Assembly (NCBI GenBank): GCA_036652795.1
Contig: JAVVVD010000008.1
Coordinates: 4,575 to 68,574, forward strand
Direction: 5' to 3'
Source of the DNA: JAVVVD01 sp036652795
Lineage (GTDB): Bacteria; Bacillota; Clostridia; Christensenellales; CAG-138
Length of the DNA: 64,000 nt
Below are positions 7,641 to 16,624 of this stretch, piece by piece. The notes under the pieces are model-generated. The model was not told where the DNA came from. It searched no databases and saw nothing but the letters and a program-made list of their open reading frames with translations. The number at the start of each line of letters is the position of its first letter. The stretch's first letter is position 1. Both the position numbers and the translations under genes were made by a program.

Positions 7641-7667
7641 AATGGACGGCATTGCCTACCGCCCATT
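7641..7667 (-). terminator. Terminator after the spore-protein genes
   Basis: On the minus strand an AATGG-G-CGG / CCG-T-CCATT stem with a 9-base loop and one internal mismatch is followed by TTATTAT. It lies 21 bases past the stop of the second SASP gene and would separate it from the Spo0A-like gene. Confidence 0.6.
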
Positions 7668-7687
7668 TATGAAAGGGGAAAACTTAA

Positions 7688-7882
7688 TTACTTCATGTTG
7701 TTGGTGCTCATATTGCTCTCGGCGTAGGAGATCATGCGTTTTACCATTTCGCCACCGATAGAACCAGCCTGACGTGCGGTTATATCGCCATTATATCCCT
7801 GCTTCAAATTAACGTTTAGGGACGAAGCAACTTCGCTCTTAAGACCTTGCAGCTTCTGCCTGGATTCTTTGTTATTTGCCAT
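7688..7882 (-). CDS. Alpha/beta-type small acid-soluble spore protein (SASP)
   Basis: 64 residues. The family core is present: NVNLKQGYNGDITARQAG followed by GGEMVKRMI near the C-terminus, the helix that binds DNA. These proteins saturate spore DNA, convert it towards A-form and protect it from UV and heat. They are then degraded by the GPR protease at germination. The GPR recognition region reads LKSEVASSL, where most family members have an acidic residue in place of the second serine. AAGGAGG lies 9 bases before the ATG. It is a tandem duplicate of the next gene upstream. Confidence 0.95.
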   Translation of the reverse strand: MANNKESRQKLQGLKSEVASSLNVNLKQGYNGDITARQAGSIGGEMVKRMISYAESNMSTNNMK

Positions 7883-7928
7883 TATTTTTCACCTCCTTCA
7901 ACTGATTTGGGGTATTTTCCCCCATATT

Positions 7929-8123
7929 TTATTTCTTCATGTTGTTTGCAGAGTAAGCTATCATGCGCTTAACCATTTCGCCGCCCACTGAACCGGCATC
8001 ACGCGCCTTGATATCGCCATTGTACCCCTGCTTCAGATTTACGTTCATGGAATTAGCGACTTCCATCTTGAACGCTTCCATCGCCTGCCTTGATTCTGGT
8101 ACCATAACCTTATTTCGTGCCAT
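7929..8123 (-). CDS. Alpha/beta-type small acid-soluble spore protein (SASP)
   Basis: 64 residues with the same core as the adjacent copy (NVNLKQGYNGDI, GSVGGEMVKRMI) but a different N-terminus (ARNKVMVPESRQAME). The GPR-site region is FKMEVANSM. GGAGGTG precedes the ATG. The two copies are 46 bases apart and presumably expressed together in the forespore. I could not convincingly fit a sigma-G promoter in the upstream 150 bases. Confidence 0.95.
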   Translation of the reverse strand: MARNKVMVPESRQAMEAFKMEVANSMNVNLKQGYNGDIKARDAGSVGGEMVKRMIAYSANNMKK

Positions 8124-8211
8124 TCGTTTTTTTCACCTCCTCAATTGGATGTGCTATTAATGTGTGTAATTTTTAAATAAAAATGAGTGGAAATATATAG
8201 GTGTACAAAAG

Positions 8212-8244
8212 CGCGATGTACATTCATATATGATGTGCATCGCG
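8212..8244 (-). terminator. Terminator of the asp23-fakA-recG transcript
   Basis: Outer arms CGCGATG (8212-8218) and CATCGCG (8238-8244), extended inward by partly paired ATGT/ACAT, are followed in the minus direction by CTTTTGT. The hairpin lies 32 bases after the recG stop. Confidence 0.65.
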
Positions 8245-8276
8245 AGTGCTTTCAATCTAATTTTTTAAATTTTTTA

Positions 8277-10289
8277 TTAGTTTGGCGCCACATCCACGCA
8301 TGTGCGTTTCAGGCATTGCCTCGCCCTTGCGATAAGCGCATCCTCTTGCGTATTGGGTGATTTTTCGCATAATATCAGATCCGCCGCCGCCGCTGCCTGT
8401 TCCAACACGTTCATATCGTCTGCAAGCTGCATCGCTGAAAATTCTGAAATGCCGTGCTGCCGCTGCCCTAAAAATTCTCCCGGGCCGCGCATAATTAGAT
8501 CCTGCTGCGCCAATGCAAAGCCGTCCTGCGTTTTGGTAAGCGCATCCAATCTGCGCATTGCCAAAACGCCGTCCGTTTCGCTTAATAGAAAACAATATGA
8601 TTTTTCGCTGCCACGCCCCACCCTGCCACGCAACTGATGCAGCTGAGCAAGTCCGAATCGTTCCGCTCCCTCTATTACCATAACACTGGCATTTGGAACA
8701 TCCACCCCAACCTCTATCACCGTTGTGCATACCAGCACATCGGTTTTGCCATCACGGAAGGCGGATATCGCTTCATTTTTTTGTGAAGCGCTCATCTGTC
8801 CATGCAGCAGGCCCACACGTGCACGCAGCTTATTCGCAAGCTCCTTATATACCTCAGCTGCGGAAATCACATCCGCAAGCGCATTGGATTTTTCCACCAG
8901 CGGACACACCACATATGCCTGTTTTCCCGTGGCTGTGCGCTCATCAATAAAGGCGTACATCGAATCACGCCGGTCGGATGGGACATATCTTGTAACAACC
9001 GGTTTTCTGCCCGGCGGCAGTTCGTTGAGCACCGATACGTCAAGATCACCATAAAGCATCAACGCCAGCGTTCGCGGTATTGGCGTCGCGCTCATTATAA
9101 GCACGTCCGCCGCCGCTCCTTTTGCTGCCAATGCTGCGCGCTGGCGTACGCCAAATCTATGCTGCTCATCCGCAATTACCAATCCAAGCCTATTAAACTC
9201 CACGCAATCACATATCAGCGCATGGGTACCCACCACCACACTTACGGCGCCGGCGCGTATAAGCTTGCATGTCTCGGCGCGCTCATCTTTTTTCATACCC
9301 CCGGTTAGCAACAGCACATTTTCGCCAAACATCCTTCGCAAGCTGCCATAGTGCTGCTCCGCAAGTATCTCCGTTGGTGCCATTAAAACCGCCTGATACC
9401 CATTTTTTACTGCGCCATACATCGCAAACATAGCCACGGCCGTTTTACCGCTGCCAACGTCGCCTTGAAGCAATCTATTCATGGCCACCGGCCTTTGCAT
9501 ATCCGCTGCCAGCTCATCCATTGCGCGCTGTTGTGCGCCCGTGGCCGCAAACGGTAGCTTTTTAAGGAATTCTTCCTTTATGTTGAGCATTTCAAATGTA
9601 ATGCCGTCTTTCTCTCGCAGCTCATTGCGCATAAGCCCTGTCATAAGCTTAAATATCAGTGCATCCTCAAACGCAAGCCGCCTATGCGCCGCACGCATTG
9701 CCTCTATATTATGTGGAAAATGCAGCTCTCTTATCGCCGTATCCAGTTTGCATAGCCCGTAGCGGTTTATTAGCGTATCCGGCAGTGATTCCTCCTGCAC
9801 GCCGCACACAAACAGCGCCGCATGCGCCACCTCCCTAAGCTGCGTCTGTGAAAGTCCGGACGTAAGCGGATATATTGGCAATATGCCCGGCAGTTCTTTA
9901 TACAGCGTGGGGTTTATAAGCTTTCGCCCACGCTTAACATCCACCCTGCCAGCGGCATATACCACATCTCCTGTGTGCAGCGCATCCTTACGATACGGCT
10001 GGTTATACCACACAAGGCTTATTTGACCCGTATCATCCTGCGCCTGCACCGTAATTATCGTAAGTCCTCTGCGCACCCGCACAAGATGCGGCTGTGTCTG
10101 CACGCTTATCCTGAATATCGCATTCTCGCCATGCACCGCCTGCGCCACATAACCCTGGCTGGAATAATCCATATAGTCTCTTGGCGCAAAACGCAATACA
10201 TCGCTTAAAGAAAAAAGGCCCAGCTTACCGAGCAGTTCTGCTCGGCGCGGGCCTATTCCTTTTATGCTTGTTATCGGAGCGTCATTCAT
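8277..10289 (-). CDS. recG: ATP-dependent DNA helicase RecG
   Basis: 670 residues, the usual RecG length. The N-terminus (ITSIKGIGPRRAELLGKLG) starts the wedge/OB region that grips branched DNA. The SF2 motor follows, with Walker A GDVGSGKTA, box II DEQH in IADEQHRFGVRQR, motif III MSATPIPRT and motif VI QLRGRVGRG. RecG remodels stalled forks and Holliday junctions. It starts 1 base after the FakA-like gene ends, and is the last gene of a three-gene run with Asp23. Confidence 0.97.
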   Translation of the reverse strand: MNDAPITSIKGIGPRRAELLGKLGLFSLSDVLRFAPRDYMDYSSQGYVAQAVHGENAIFRISVQTQPHLVRVRRGLTIITVQAQDDTGQISLVWYNQPYRKDALHTGDVVYAAGRVDVKRGRKLINPTLYKELPGILPIYPLTSGLSQTQLREVAHAALFVCGVQEESLPDTLINRYGLCKLDTAIRELHFPHNIEAMRAAHRRLAFEDALIFKLMTGLMRNELREKDGITFEMLNIKEEFLKKLPFAATGAQQRAMDELAADMQRPVAMNRLLQGDVGSGKTAVAMFAMYGAVKNGYQAVLMAPTEILAEQHYGSLRRMFGENVLLLTGGMKKDERAETCKLIRAGAVSVVVGTHALICDCVEFNRLGLVIADEQHRFGVRQRAALAAKGAAADVLIMSATPIPRTLALMLYGDLDVSVLNELPPGRKPVVTRYVPSDRRDSMYAFIDERTATGKQAYVVCPLVEKSNALADVISAAEVYKELANKLRARVGLLHGQMSASQKNEAISAFRDGKTDVLVCTTVIEVGVDVPNASVMVIEGAERFGLAQLHQLRGRVGRGSEKSYCFLLSETDGVLAMRRLDALTKTQDGFALAQQDLIMRGPGEFLGQRQHGISEFSAMQLADDMNVLEQAAAAADLILCEKSPNTQEDALIARARQCLKRTCVDVAPN

Positions 10290-10290
10290 C

Positions 10291-11916
10291 TTATTCTACG
10301 GAAAAATAATAATAATATAATGGCTGCCCGCCCGGCTGGACAATAAATTCCGCGTCAGGATAATCAGGCTCCAGCGCAGCGACTATTGCATCTGCATCAT
10401 CGCAGTTTACGCCTTCACCGAAAAACAATGTTACCACACTGTCCTCGGGCTGTTTATCTATCATCAGCCTAAGCAGCTGAGTGGATGCCGTAGCTATGTC
10501 TTTGCCCACGGTGGCAATTTCATCCTCGATAAGTCCTATTATGTCGTTTTTGCGTATACTGTTGCCGTTGAATACCGTATCCCTTACGGCATATGTAACC
10601 GCGCCTGATATAACGCTGTCCAGTGCCTCACTCATGCGCTTCGTATTGATTTCGATTGCAGCCTCTGAGTTATAATGCATGGCTGAGGTTATGCCCTGCA
10701 TTATGGTTTTTGACGGTATCACTATAACGTTACGCTCAGACAGCTTTGCCGCCTGCTGTGCGGCCAGGATTATGTTGGAATTATTTGGCAATATAAACAC
10801 ATTCCTTGCGTTTGTACGCTTTATCGCCTTGTTTATAGCGTCAATGCTTGGGTTCATTGTCTGTCCGCCCTGTATCAGCACATCCACGCCTATGCCTGTA
10901 AACACGCCGTCTATGCCTTCGCCCGTGCTCACGGCAACAATTCCGTTCTCTTTTTCGTTCTTTTTAAGGTTCTCCTGTATCTCGCGGTTCTGCTCGCGCA
11001 TGTTCTCTATCTTTAGTTTATCCACCTCGCCCAGTCTCAGTGCCAACTGCACTATCTTGCCCGGCGCATTAGAATGCACATGCACCTTTACAAACCCGCT
11101 GTCATGCGCGACCACGACTGAATCGCCAAGGCGCATCAGCTTATCACGGAATTTATCAAGATCCTCTTCACAGAAGGCTTCATCCAGATGGATCACAAAC
11201 AGCTCCGTACAATAGCCGTATTTTATGTCGTTAACGTCTTCAAGGCTAAGATCGTTATCCGGCATGGTATTGTTCGCGTTGTCTTCAACGTAATCGTCTA
11301 TTTCCTCGCCATCCAGCGCCATCTTGAACCCGCGGAATATCGTCAGCAGGCCTTTTCCGCCCGAATCCACAACTCCGGCTTCCTTAAGCACAGGAAGCAG
11401 CGTAGGTGTAATCCGCAGCGCCTCCTCTCCGCTTTCAAGCATAACGTCAACCAGCTTGTATACGTTGCTCTTGGCGGTTTTTTCCACGGCCTCGCTTATC
11501 ATGCGGGACACCGTAAGCATTGTCCCTTCCTTTGGCTTCATCACCGCCTTGTATGCAGCTTCAGTTCCCGTTCTTAGTGCCGTTGCCAGCATCGCGCCGT
11601 CCATTTCGTCCGCTCCCGCAAGCGCCCTGGCAAAGCCTCTTAGTATCTGCGATAGTATAACGCCGGAGTTGCCGCGCGCACCTTTAAGCGAGCCTAGCGA
11701 TGCTGCATTAGCCACATCGCTCACCCCGCTGCCTTTACATGCCTTTATTTCCTTCACCGCGCTCTGCATCGTCATGCACATATTCGTACCTGTATCTCCA
11801 TCAGGCACAGGGAATACGTTGAGCGCATCTATCACCGCTTTATTTTTTTCAAGCAATGCCGCACCCGTGGTAAACATATCACGTAGCAGATCGCCGCCTA
11901 TCTTTAATTCACTCAA
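10291..11916 (-). CDS. FakA/YloV-like DAK-domain kinase
   Basis: 541 residues from a TTG start at 11916, which has GGAGG 8 bases upstream. The longer frame back to 11985 lacks a ribosome site. The N-terminal DhaL-type nucleotide-binding domain carries ALNVFPVPDGDTGTNM, whose aspartates bind Mg-ATP. A middle domain and a C-terminal DegV-like half (VSTGEGIDGVFTGIG, FILPNNSNI) complete the FakA architecture. In Staphylococcus and relatives FakA phosphorylates fatty acids held by FakB and feeds them into phospholipids. No FakB gene is in the window. Conserved Bacillota order asp23-yloV-recG supports the call. Confidence 0.9.
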   Translation of the reverse strand: MSELKIGGDLLRDMFTTGAALLEKNKAVIDALNVFPVPDGDTGTNMCMTMQSAVKEIKACKGSGVSDVANAASLGSLKGARGNSGVILSQILRGFARALAGADEMDGAMLATALRTGTEAAYKAVMKPKEGTMLTVSRMISEAVEKTAKSNVYKLVDVMLESGEEALRITPTLLPVLKEAGVVDSGGKGLLTIFRGFKMALDGEEIDDYVEDNANNTMPDNDLSLEDVNDIKYGYCTELFVIHLDEAFCEEDLDKFRDKLMRLGDSVVVAHDSGFVKVHVHSNAPGKIVQLALRLGEVDKLKIENMREQNREIQENLKKNEKENGIVAVSTGEGIDGVFTGIGVDVLIQGGQTMNPSIDAINKAIKRTNARNVFILPNNSNIILAAQQAAKLSERNVIVIPSKTIMQGITSAMHYNSEAAIEINTKRMSEALDSVISGAVTYAVRDTVFNGNSIRKNDIIGLIEDEIATVGKDIATASTQLLRLMIDKQPEDSVVTLFFGEGVNCDDADAIVAALEPDYPDAEFIVQPGGQPLYYYYFSVE

Positions 11917-12002
11917 TATTTTTTCCTCCAAATGGGCCGCCTTATCTCTCGCGCGCACGCAACACAAAGAAGGCGGTACCGCCATCTTCCTTCGTATTGT
12001 GC

Positions 12003-12359
12003 TTATACGCGCACAGACTCAACGAAAATATTCACGTTGTGCACACTCAGCCCTGTATATTCGCTCACACGATAGCGCACATTGGCAATTGTGTTCTGCG
12101 CTACGGCCGGCAGCGAAACGCCGTATATAAGCGTTACAAACAGATCAATGTCCACCTCATGTCCATCGCCCTGAAAGGTCACCTTAACCCCTCGCTTACG
12201 GCTGTCGCCTCCGACAAGCTGCAAGATAGCGTCTCCTGCGGTCTTATTGTTCATCCCAACTATGCCATAGTTTTCCATAGCGGCATATCCGGCTATATTG
12301 GCAACAAGATCCTCTGTCATGGTGATATTTCCAAGCGCTGTTGTTATGATGCCAGGCAT
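12003..12359 (-). CDS. Asp23/Gls24-family envelope stress protein (YloU-like)
   Basis: 118 residues with the Asp23 signature: GNITMTEDLVANIAGYAA at the N-terminus, VDLFVTLIYGVSLPAVAQN in the middle and VSEYTGLSVHNVNIFVESVRV at the end. Asp23 proteins are membrane-associated, cytoplasmic, and linked to envelope homeostasis. It is the first gene of the set, 86 bases before the FakA-like kinase, with AAAGGAGG before the ATG. It is divergent from ybaB across 282 bases. Confidence 0.93.
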   Translation of the reverse strand: MPGIITTALGNITMTEDLVANIAGYAAMENYGIVGMNNKTAGDAILQLVGGDSRKRGVKVTFQGDGHEVDIDLFVTLIYGVSLPAVAQNTIANVRYRVSEYTGLSVHNVNIFVESVRV

Positions 12360-12580
12360 ATATCATCCTCCTTTTCTAAAATTTGGGTCGGCGCAAATCA
12401 TTATGATCCTGCCGCCCACGTAAAAAAATATTATTACAGATATATTCTACCTCAAATCTATTATACTATCAAGTTCAATAATGCTCATGATATTAACACC
12501 GTCCGCGCACTTAAATATATGCCGGCAATTGCTGGTTAAGATTGGCTGCGCCGTTAAGCCATGTAAATAACGCCTTAGCG

Positions 12581-12610
12581 TTGAAATATCATGTAGAGCT
12601 ATGGTATAAT
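12581..12610 (+). promoter_or_regulatory. Promoter of ybaB-recR
   Basis: TTGAAA (12581-12586) and TATAAT (12605-12610) are 18 bases apart. GGAGGTG at 12631-12637 precedes the ybaB ATG at 12642. Confidence 0.75.
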
Positions 12611-12641
12611 AACCTGTCAAAGAATAACTTGGAGGTGCCAT

Positions 12642-12974
12642 ATGGCAAAAGGCGGTTTTCCGGGCATGGGCGGCAATATGCAGCAGCTCATGCAGCAGGC
12701 ACAGAAGATGCAGCAGGATATGCAACGTATGCAGGCAGAGCTTTCCGAGCGTGAGTTCACTGCCGCAGTTGGTGGTGGTGTTGTAAAGGCCACCGTATAT
12801 GGGCGCAAGGAGCTAAAAAGCATAGAGATTGATCCATCGGCGGTTGATCCGGCCGATGTGGAAATGCTTGAGGATCTGGTAATAAGCGCCGTTAATGAAG
12901 CGCTGCGCGCAGCGGAGGAAACCACAAGTGCCGAAATGGGTAAACTCACTGGCGGCGTGAATCTTGGTTTTTAA
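12642..12974 (+). CDS. YbaB/EbfC-family nucleoid-associated protein
   Basis: 110 residues. A Met/Gln-rich N-terminal helix (QQLMQQAQKMQQDMQRMQ) is followed by the conserved FTAAVGGGVVKATVYGRKELKSIEIDP core and a C-terminal helix AVNEALRAAEE. YbaB proteins form tweezer-shaped dimers that bind DNA. The gene normally lies between dnaX and recR. Here recR follows directly, but dnaX is 11 kb away, so the usual trio is split. Confidence 0.95.
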   Translation: MAKGGFPGMGGNMQQLMQQAQKMQQDMQRMQAELSEREFTAAVGGGVVKATVYGRKELKSIEIDPSAVDPADVEMLEDLVISAVNEALRAAEETTSAEMGKLTGGVNLGF

Positions 12975-12977
12975 TAT

Positions 12978-13571
12978 ATGGCGATGGATGCGATATCCCT
13001 GCTTACAGCGCAGCTTGCCAAGCTGCCAGGCATAGGCACAAAGAGCGCCCAGCGTTTGGCATATCACATACTCGATATGTCAAAGGACAGTGCATCTGAA
13101 ATTGCCTCAGCCATACTTTGCGCCAAGGAGCAGATACACTACTGCGGTATATGCGGCAATTATACTGATACGGAGCCATGCTCGATCTGTGCGGATAAAA
13201 CCCGCTCCGACGCGGTGCTGTGCGTGGTGCGTGATGCGCGCGATGTGCTTTCCATGGAGAAGATGCGTGAATTTCGCGGCAAATACCATGTGCTGCATGG
13301 TACGATATCCCCCATGGATGGTATCGGTCCAGACGACATACATATAAAGGAGCTGCTTGCGCGCGTAGCGTCAGGCGGCGTACAGGAGATTATACTTGCC
13401 ACAAATCCCGACGTTGAAGGCGAAGCGACCGCCGCGTATATTGCGCGACTTATCAAGCCCAAGGGCGTCCGTGTTACGCGCATAGCGCATGGCGTGCCGA
13501 TAGGCGGCAATCTTGAATATATAGACGAGATGACGTTGCTAAAGGCCGTGGAAGGTCGCCGTGAAATGTGA
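12978..13571 (+). CDS. recR: Recombination mediator RecR
   Basis: 197 residues, full length. An N-terminal HhH region (LAKLPGIGTKSAQRLAYHIL) is followed by a Cys4 zinc finger (CGICGNYTDTEPCSIC), then a Toprim domain (LCVVRDARDVLSME, EIILATNPDVEGEATA) and a C-terminal Walker-like segment (THIAHGVPIGGNLEY-type). RecR works with RecO/RecF to load RecA on gapped DNA. It begins 3 bases after the ybaB stop with no strong ribosome site of its own, so it probably depends on coupling. ATG at 12978 or at 12984 is possible. Confidence 0.96.
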   Translation: MAMDAISLLTAQLAKLPGIGTKSAQRLAYHILDMSKDSASEIASAILCAKEQIHYCGICGNYTDTEPCSICADKTRSDAVLCVVRDARDVLSMEKMREFRGKYHVLHGTISPMDGIGPDDIHIKELLARVASGGVQEIILATNPDVEGEATAAYIARLIKPKGVRVTRIAHGVPIGGNLEYIDEMTLLKAVEGRREM

Positions 13572-13675
13572 ACATTTCATGAACTACCCATTGTATGCAA
13601 CCTTTGTGTAATATCTATCGTCTAAGATTATGTGGGGTTCATCATTAGGGAAATTAATTTTTAAGGAGGGATGGC

Positions 13676-14650
13676 ATGAGAAATCGCATCATACTTGCGC
13701 TTGTTACGCTCATTGTTATGACTTCAATTTGCGCCTGCGCTGTCCCGGCCGCATCACCTGTTACTCAGGATGAGCGCGCTCTTTTGGATGCACGGTCAAA
13801 CTACCGCAATGCTTCGCTTGTAATCAGCGGTGAATGCGTTCAAGTCCATATTGGATCGAATGGCAAACCGTGCTGCGATATACGTATAGACGAACTTGTA
13901 GCGGGCAACGCGTCTGTTGGCGATACGCTTCACTGCACCAACTCAGCAATGCTGGAAGGCGATAAATATCTGCTGTATCTGAGCAAAAACGGCGATGTTT
14001 CCTATTCAGAGGATTCCTTGAGCTATTCGCTGGTATCTGCGCTTGTGCTCAAGGATAATACCGTCAATCTGTCTGGTGCAAAAATACCGTACCATGCGAT
14101 TAAAAGCGATATAGCCAAACTCAATTTGGTTATAAGCGGCTATTCCAGCTATAGTTATTTCGGTGATATTTCAGCGCTGATCGATGCTGCCGACGAGGTG
14201 TTTATCGGTCGAGTTGATAATATTGGTGAATTTTCGGATACGCAGTTCCGAGTATCCGAGGCCGGATCAACCGTAGAATATACCATACCGTCCACAGTGG
14301 CAAATATAACCGCATTTGGCGGCATTAAGGGTGCGCTCAAATACGGCGAAAAGATAAAGCTTATATATGCTCCTGCTATGAGCGCTGATGTTATAGACGC
14401 CGCAACGCTTACCTCCGTACCCTACGGCGAGCAGGATGCGCCAAAGCTTCAGGAGGATGGTGTCTACGTCTTTTTCCTGATACACGGACCGGACGATAAG
14501 CAGGACTATTATTTTTCAATCAACCCAATGCAGGGATTTGTAAAAACGGAAACCAACACCATTTCCGTCGCGCATGTAAACAATGCCTTGCTCCCCTACA
14601 GATCGCTAAACGATTTGGTAGCAGCAATAAGGTTTGCACTCAACAGCTAA
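13676..14650 (+). CDS. Lipoprotein of unknown function with an internal repeat
   Basis: 324 residues. A lipoprotein signal peptide ends in SICAC, with Cys21 the likely lipidated residue. The mature part contains two similar modules: residues about 45-105 (ASLVISGECVQV, IDELVAGNASVGDTL, GDKYLLYL) and about 170-280 (ADEVFIGRVDNI, AFGGIKGALKYGEKIKL, DGVYVFFL). Both follow the pattern export/vulnerability verb strand, growth of a beta core, then a late YxxFL/YLLYL strand. I do not recognise the family. AAGGAGG precedes the ATG, and it is followed by its own terminator. Confidence 0.7.
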   Translation: MRNRIILALVTLIVMTSICACAVPAASPVTQDERALLDARSNYRNASLVISGECVQVHIGSNGKPCCDIRIDELVAGNASVGDTLHCTNSAMLEGDKYLLYLSKNGDVSYSEDSLSYSLVSALVLKDNTVNLSGAKIPYHAIKSDIAKLNLVISGYSSYSYFGDISALIDAADEVFIGRVDNIGEFSDTQFRVSEAGSTVEYTIPSTVANITAFGGIKGALKYGEKIKLIYAPAMSADVIDAATLTSVPYGEQDAPKLQEDGVYVFFLIHGPDDKQDYYFSINPMQGFVKTETNTISVAHVNNALLPYRSLNDLVAAIRFALNS

Positions 14651-14666
14651 ACTACCCATAAACAAC

Positions 14667-14696
14667 AATGATCCCCAGCATATGCTGAGGATCATT
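14667..14696. terminator. Bidirectional terminator between convergent genes
   Basis: AATGATCC / GGATCATT arms with an inner CAG-CATA-TGCTG fold are followed by ATTTATTGC on the plus strand and preceded by T-complementary A-rich sequence for the minus strand. It separates the lipoprotein gene from the ABC-F gene. Confidence 0.75.
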
Positions 14697-14713
14697 ATTT
14701 ATTGCTTCTTTTT

Positions 14714-16621
14714 TTAGTTCTGCGCCTTAAGTTCGTTTACCAGCCGCTCTGCCTCCGCCCATTCGGTATAACGAGTATCTATTTCTGCCTGCATCCGCTG
14801 CGACATTTGCGCAAATTCCACCGCTTTTTCATAATCAACCGCTACATCAGGTGCAGCCATGCGCTCATTTAGATCGGCAAGTTCGCTCTCAAGTGAGGCA
14901 ATCAGCTCCTCGCTTCTTCGCAGCTCGCCCTCCGCCTGGTTTATCGCACTGCGCAGCTGCCGCGCCTGTTTATAGTCATTCACAGGCTGTGGTTTATCCT
15001 TGGCTTGGCTTTCCTGTTGCGCACTGCATGCCGCAATGAAATCATCATATCCTCCGATATATTCCGTTATCCCATTCTCCGTCATATGCAGTATCCTGTC
15101 GGCAAGGCGGTTGACAAGATATCGGTCATGCGTAACTATCAGCATGGTACCGTCATAGTCCTCCAAGGCGTTCTCAAGCGCATCGCGCGAATCTATATCA
15201 AGGTGGTTCGTAGGCTCGTCCAGCAGCAGTAGGTTGGCGCCTGAGAGCATAAGCTTAAGCAGCTGAACTCGTGCCTGTTCTCCGCCGGAAAGCATCGCTA
15301 TCTTTTTATCTATATCGTCCGCACCAAATAAAAATGCCGCTAACGCGCTGCGCACCTGTGTGGTGTTAAGTTTTGGATATTCATTCCATATCTCATCAAG
15401 CACGGTATTTTCAGCTGAAAGTCCCTCCATTGTCTGCTCATAATAGCCCGCGCGCACATTAGCGCCAAACACCGTCTCCCCGCTATCAGCTTCCAGTCTG
15501 CCCATAAGTATGTTTAGCAGTGTAGTTTTGCCACAGCCGTTTGGGCCAAGTAGGAATACGCGTTCGCCTCTGCGTACATGCAGCGAGGCATTTCTAAACA
15601 CATTCTTTTCAAATCGCTTTGATAAGTCTTTCGCAATTATCACATCATTGCCGCTCACCTTGTCCGCCCTAAATTTAAAGCGTATGGCGGATGTATCCTT
15701 TTCGGGGGAAACCAGCGTGGCACGCAGTCGCTCTGCCTGCTTTAGTTTTGCGGCGGCAGTAATGAAATTGTGTTCCTGACCCCATCGGCGCTGCTGCTCC
15801 ACTATTCCTTCTATTCGGCGTATCTCTTTTTGCGTGTTAGCATAATGGCGGCGCAGCATCTCCTGTTCATTGCTTATAAGCTCCATATGGCGCGAATAAT
15901 TACCCTCGGACACGGTAAGGTGTTTGTTTTTCAGCTCCATAGTGCGCCCAGTGACCTTATCAAGGAAGTAGCGGTCATGTGATATCACTATAAACGCGCC
16001 CTGATAAGCGCAGAGAAACTCCTCAAGCCACGCGATTGCGCCAATGTCCAAGTGGTTTGTTGGTTCATCCAGCAGCAACAGATTTGCGCCCGAAAGCAGC
16101 ACCCTTGCCAGCTGCGCCTTGTTGCGCTGGCCGCCGCTCATATCCGAAAGCGGCTTGCTCAGCTCAGGTTCCGTAAAGCCCAGCCCCAGCAGCATGCTTC
16201 GCGTCCTGCTGCGGTAAGTGAGTCCATCCATGAATTCATAGCGCTCATTTAGCGTCGCCTGGCGCGCTATAAGCTTATCCGTATCCCCATGCATATCCGT
16301 AAGCCGCAATGTTATATCGCCAAGCTCCCGTTCCATATCGATAAGCTCACCAAACACCGTAAGCGTTGCATCATAAACTGTAAGCTCAGTATTTTCAACC
16401 GTCTGCGCCATCGTGCCTATTCGTGTGCCACGGCTTATATATATATTGCCCTCATCCGATGTATCCTTGCCCGTAATCAGGTGAAAGAGCGTTGTTTTAC
16501 CGCATCCATTTACGCCCACAAGACCTACCTTATCGCGCTCTCCTATCTCAAAGCAGACGCCTTCAAAGAGAAGGCGCGTAGCGAAGCTTTTTTTTAATTG
16601 ATTTGCTGCTATAAGCGGCAT
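14714..16621 (-). CDS. ABC-F family ATPase (Uup/YdiF-like)
   Basis: 635 residues with two ATP-binding cassettes on one chain and no membrane segments. Walker A motifs are GVNGCGKTT and GPNGCGKTT. Signatures are MSGGQRNKAQLARVLLSG and LSGGEQARVQLLKLMLSG, and both Walker B regions read LLLLDEPTNHLD. The inter-domain linker has the charged helical character of the P-site tRNA-interacting motif, and residues about 545-635 form a coiled coil. ABC-F proteins act on ribosomes or, for Uup types, on nucleic acid. Some protect from antibiotics, but this one lacks a leader and follows DUF1273 by 3 bases, so housekeeping is more likely. Confidence 0.9.
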   Translation of the reverse strand: MPLIAANQLKKSFATRLLFEGVCFEIGERDKVGLVGVNGCGKTTLFHLITGKDTSDEGNIYISRGTRIGTMAQTVENTELTVYDATLTVFGELIDMERELGDITLRLTDMHGDTDKLIARQATLNERYEFMDGLTYRSRTRSMLLGLGFTEPELSKPLSDMSGGQRNKAQLARVLLSGANLLLLDEPTNHLDIGAIAWLEEFLCAYQGAFIVISHDRYFLDKVTGRTMELKNKHLTVSEGNYSRHMELISNEQEMLRRHYANTQKEIRRIEGIVEQQRRWGQEHNFITAAAKLKQAERLRATLVSPEKDTSAIRFKFRADKVSGNDVIIAKDLSKRFEKNVFRNASLHVRRGERVFLLGPNGCGKTTLLNILMGRLEADSGETVFGANVRAGYYEQTMEGLSAENTVLDEIWNEYPKLNTTQVRSALAAFLFGADDIDKKIAMLSGGEQARVQLLKLMLSGANLLLLDEPTNHLDIDSRDALENALEDYDGTMLIVTHDRYLVNRLADRILHMTENGITEYIGGYDDFIAACSAQQESQAKDKPQPVNDYKQARQLRSAINQAEGELRRSEELIASLESELADLNERMAAPDVAVDYEKAVEFAQMSQRMQAEIDTRYTEWAEAERLVNELKAQN

Positions 16622-16624
16622 ACA

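Noticed and set aside
7894..7916. GGGG-TATTTT-CCCC short repeat between the two SASP genes
   Set aside because: A 4-bp stem without a T-tract, too weak to call a terminator.
10481..12130. Long plus-strand ORFs opposite the FakA-like and asp23 genes
   Set aside because: They mirror the coding strand's codon pattern, have no ribosome sites and show no family motifs.
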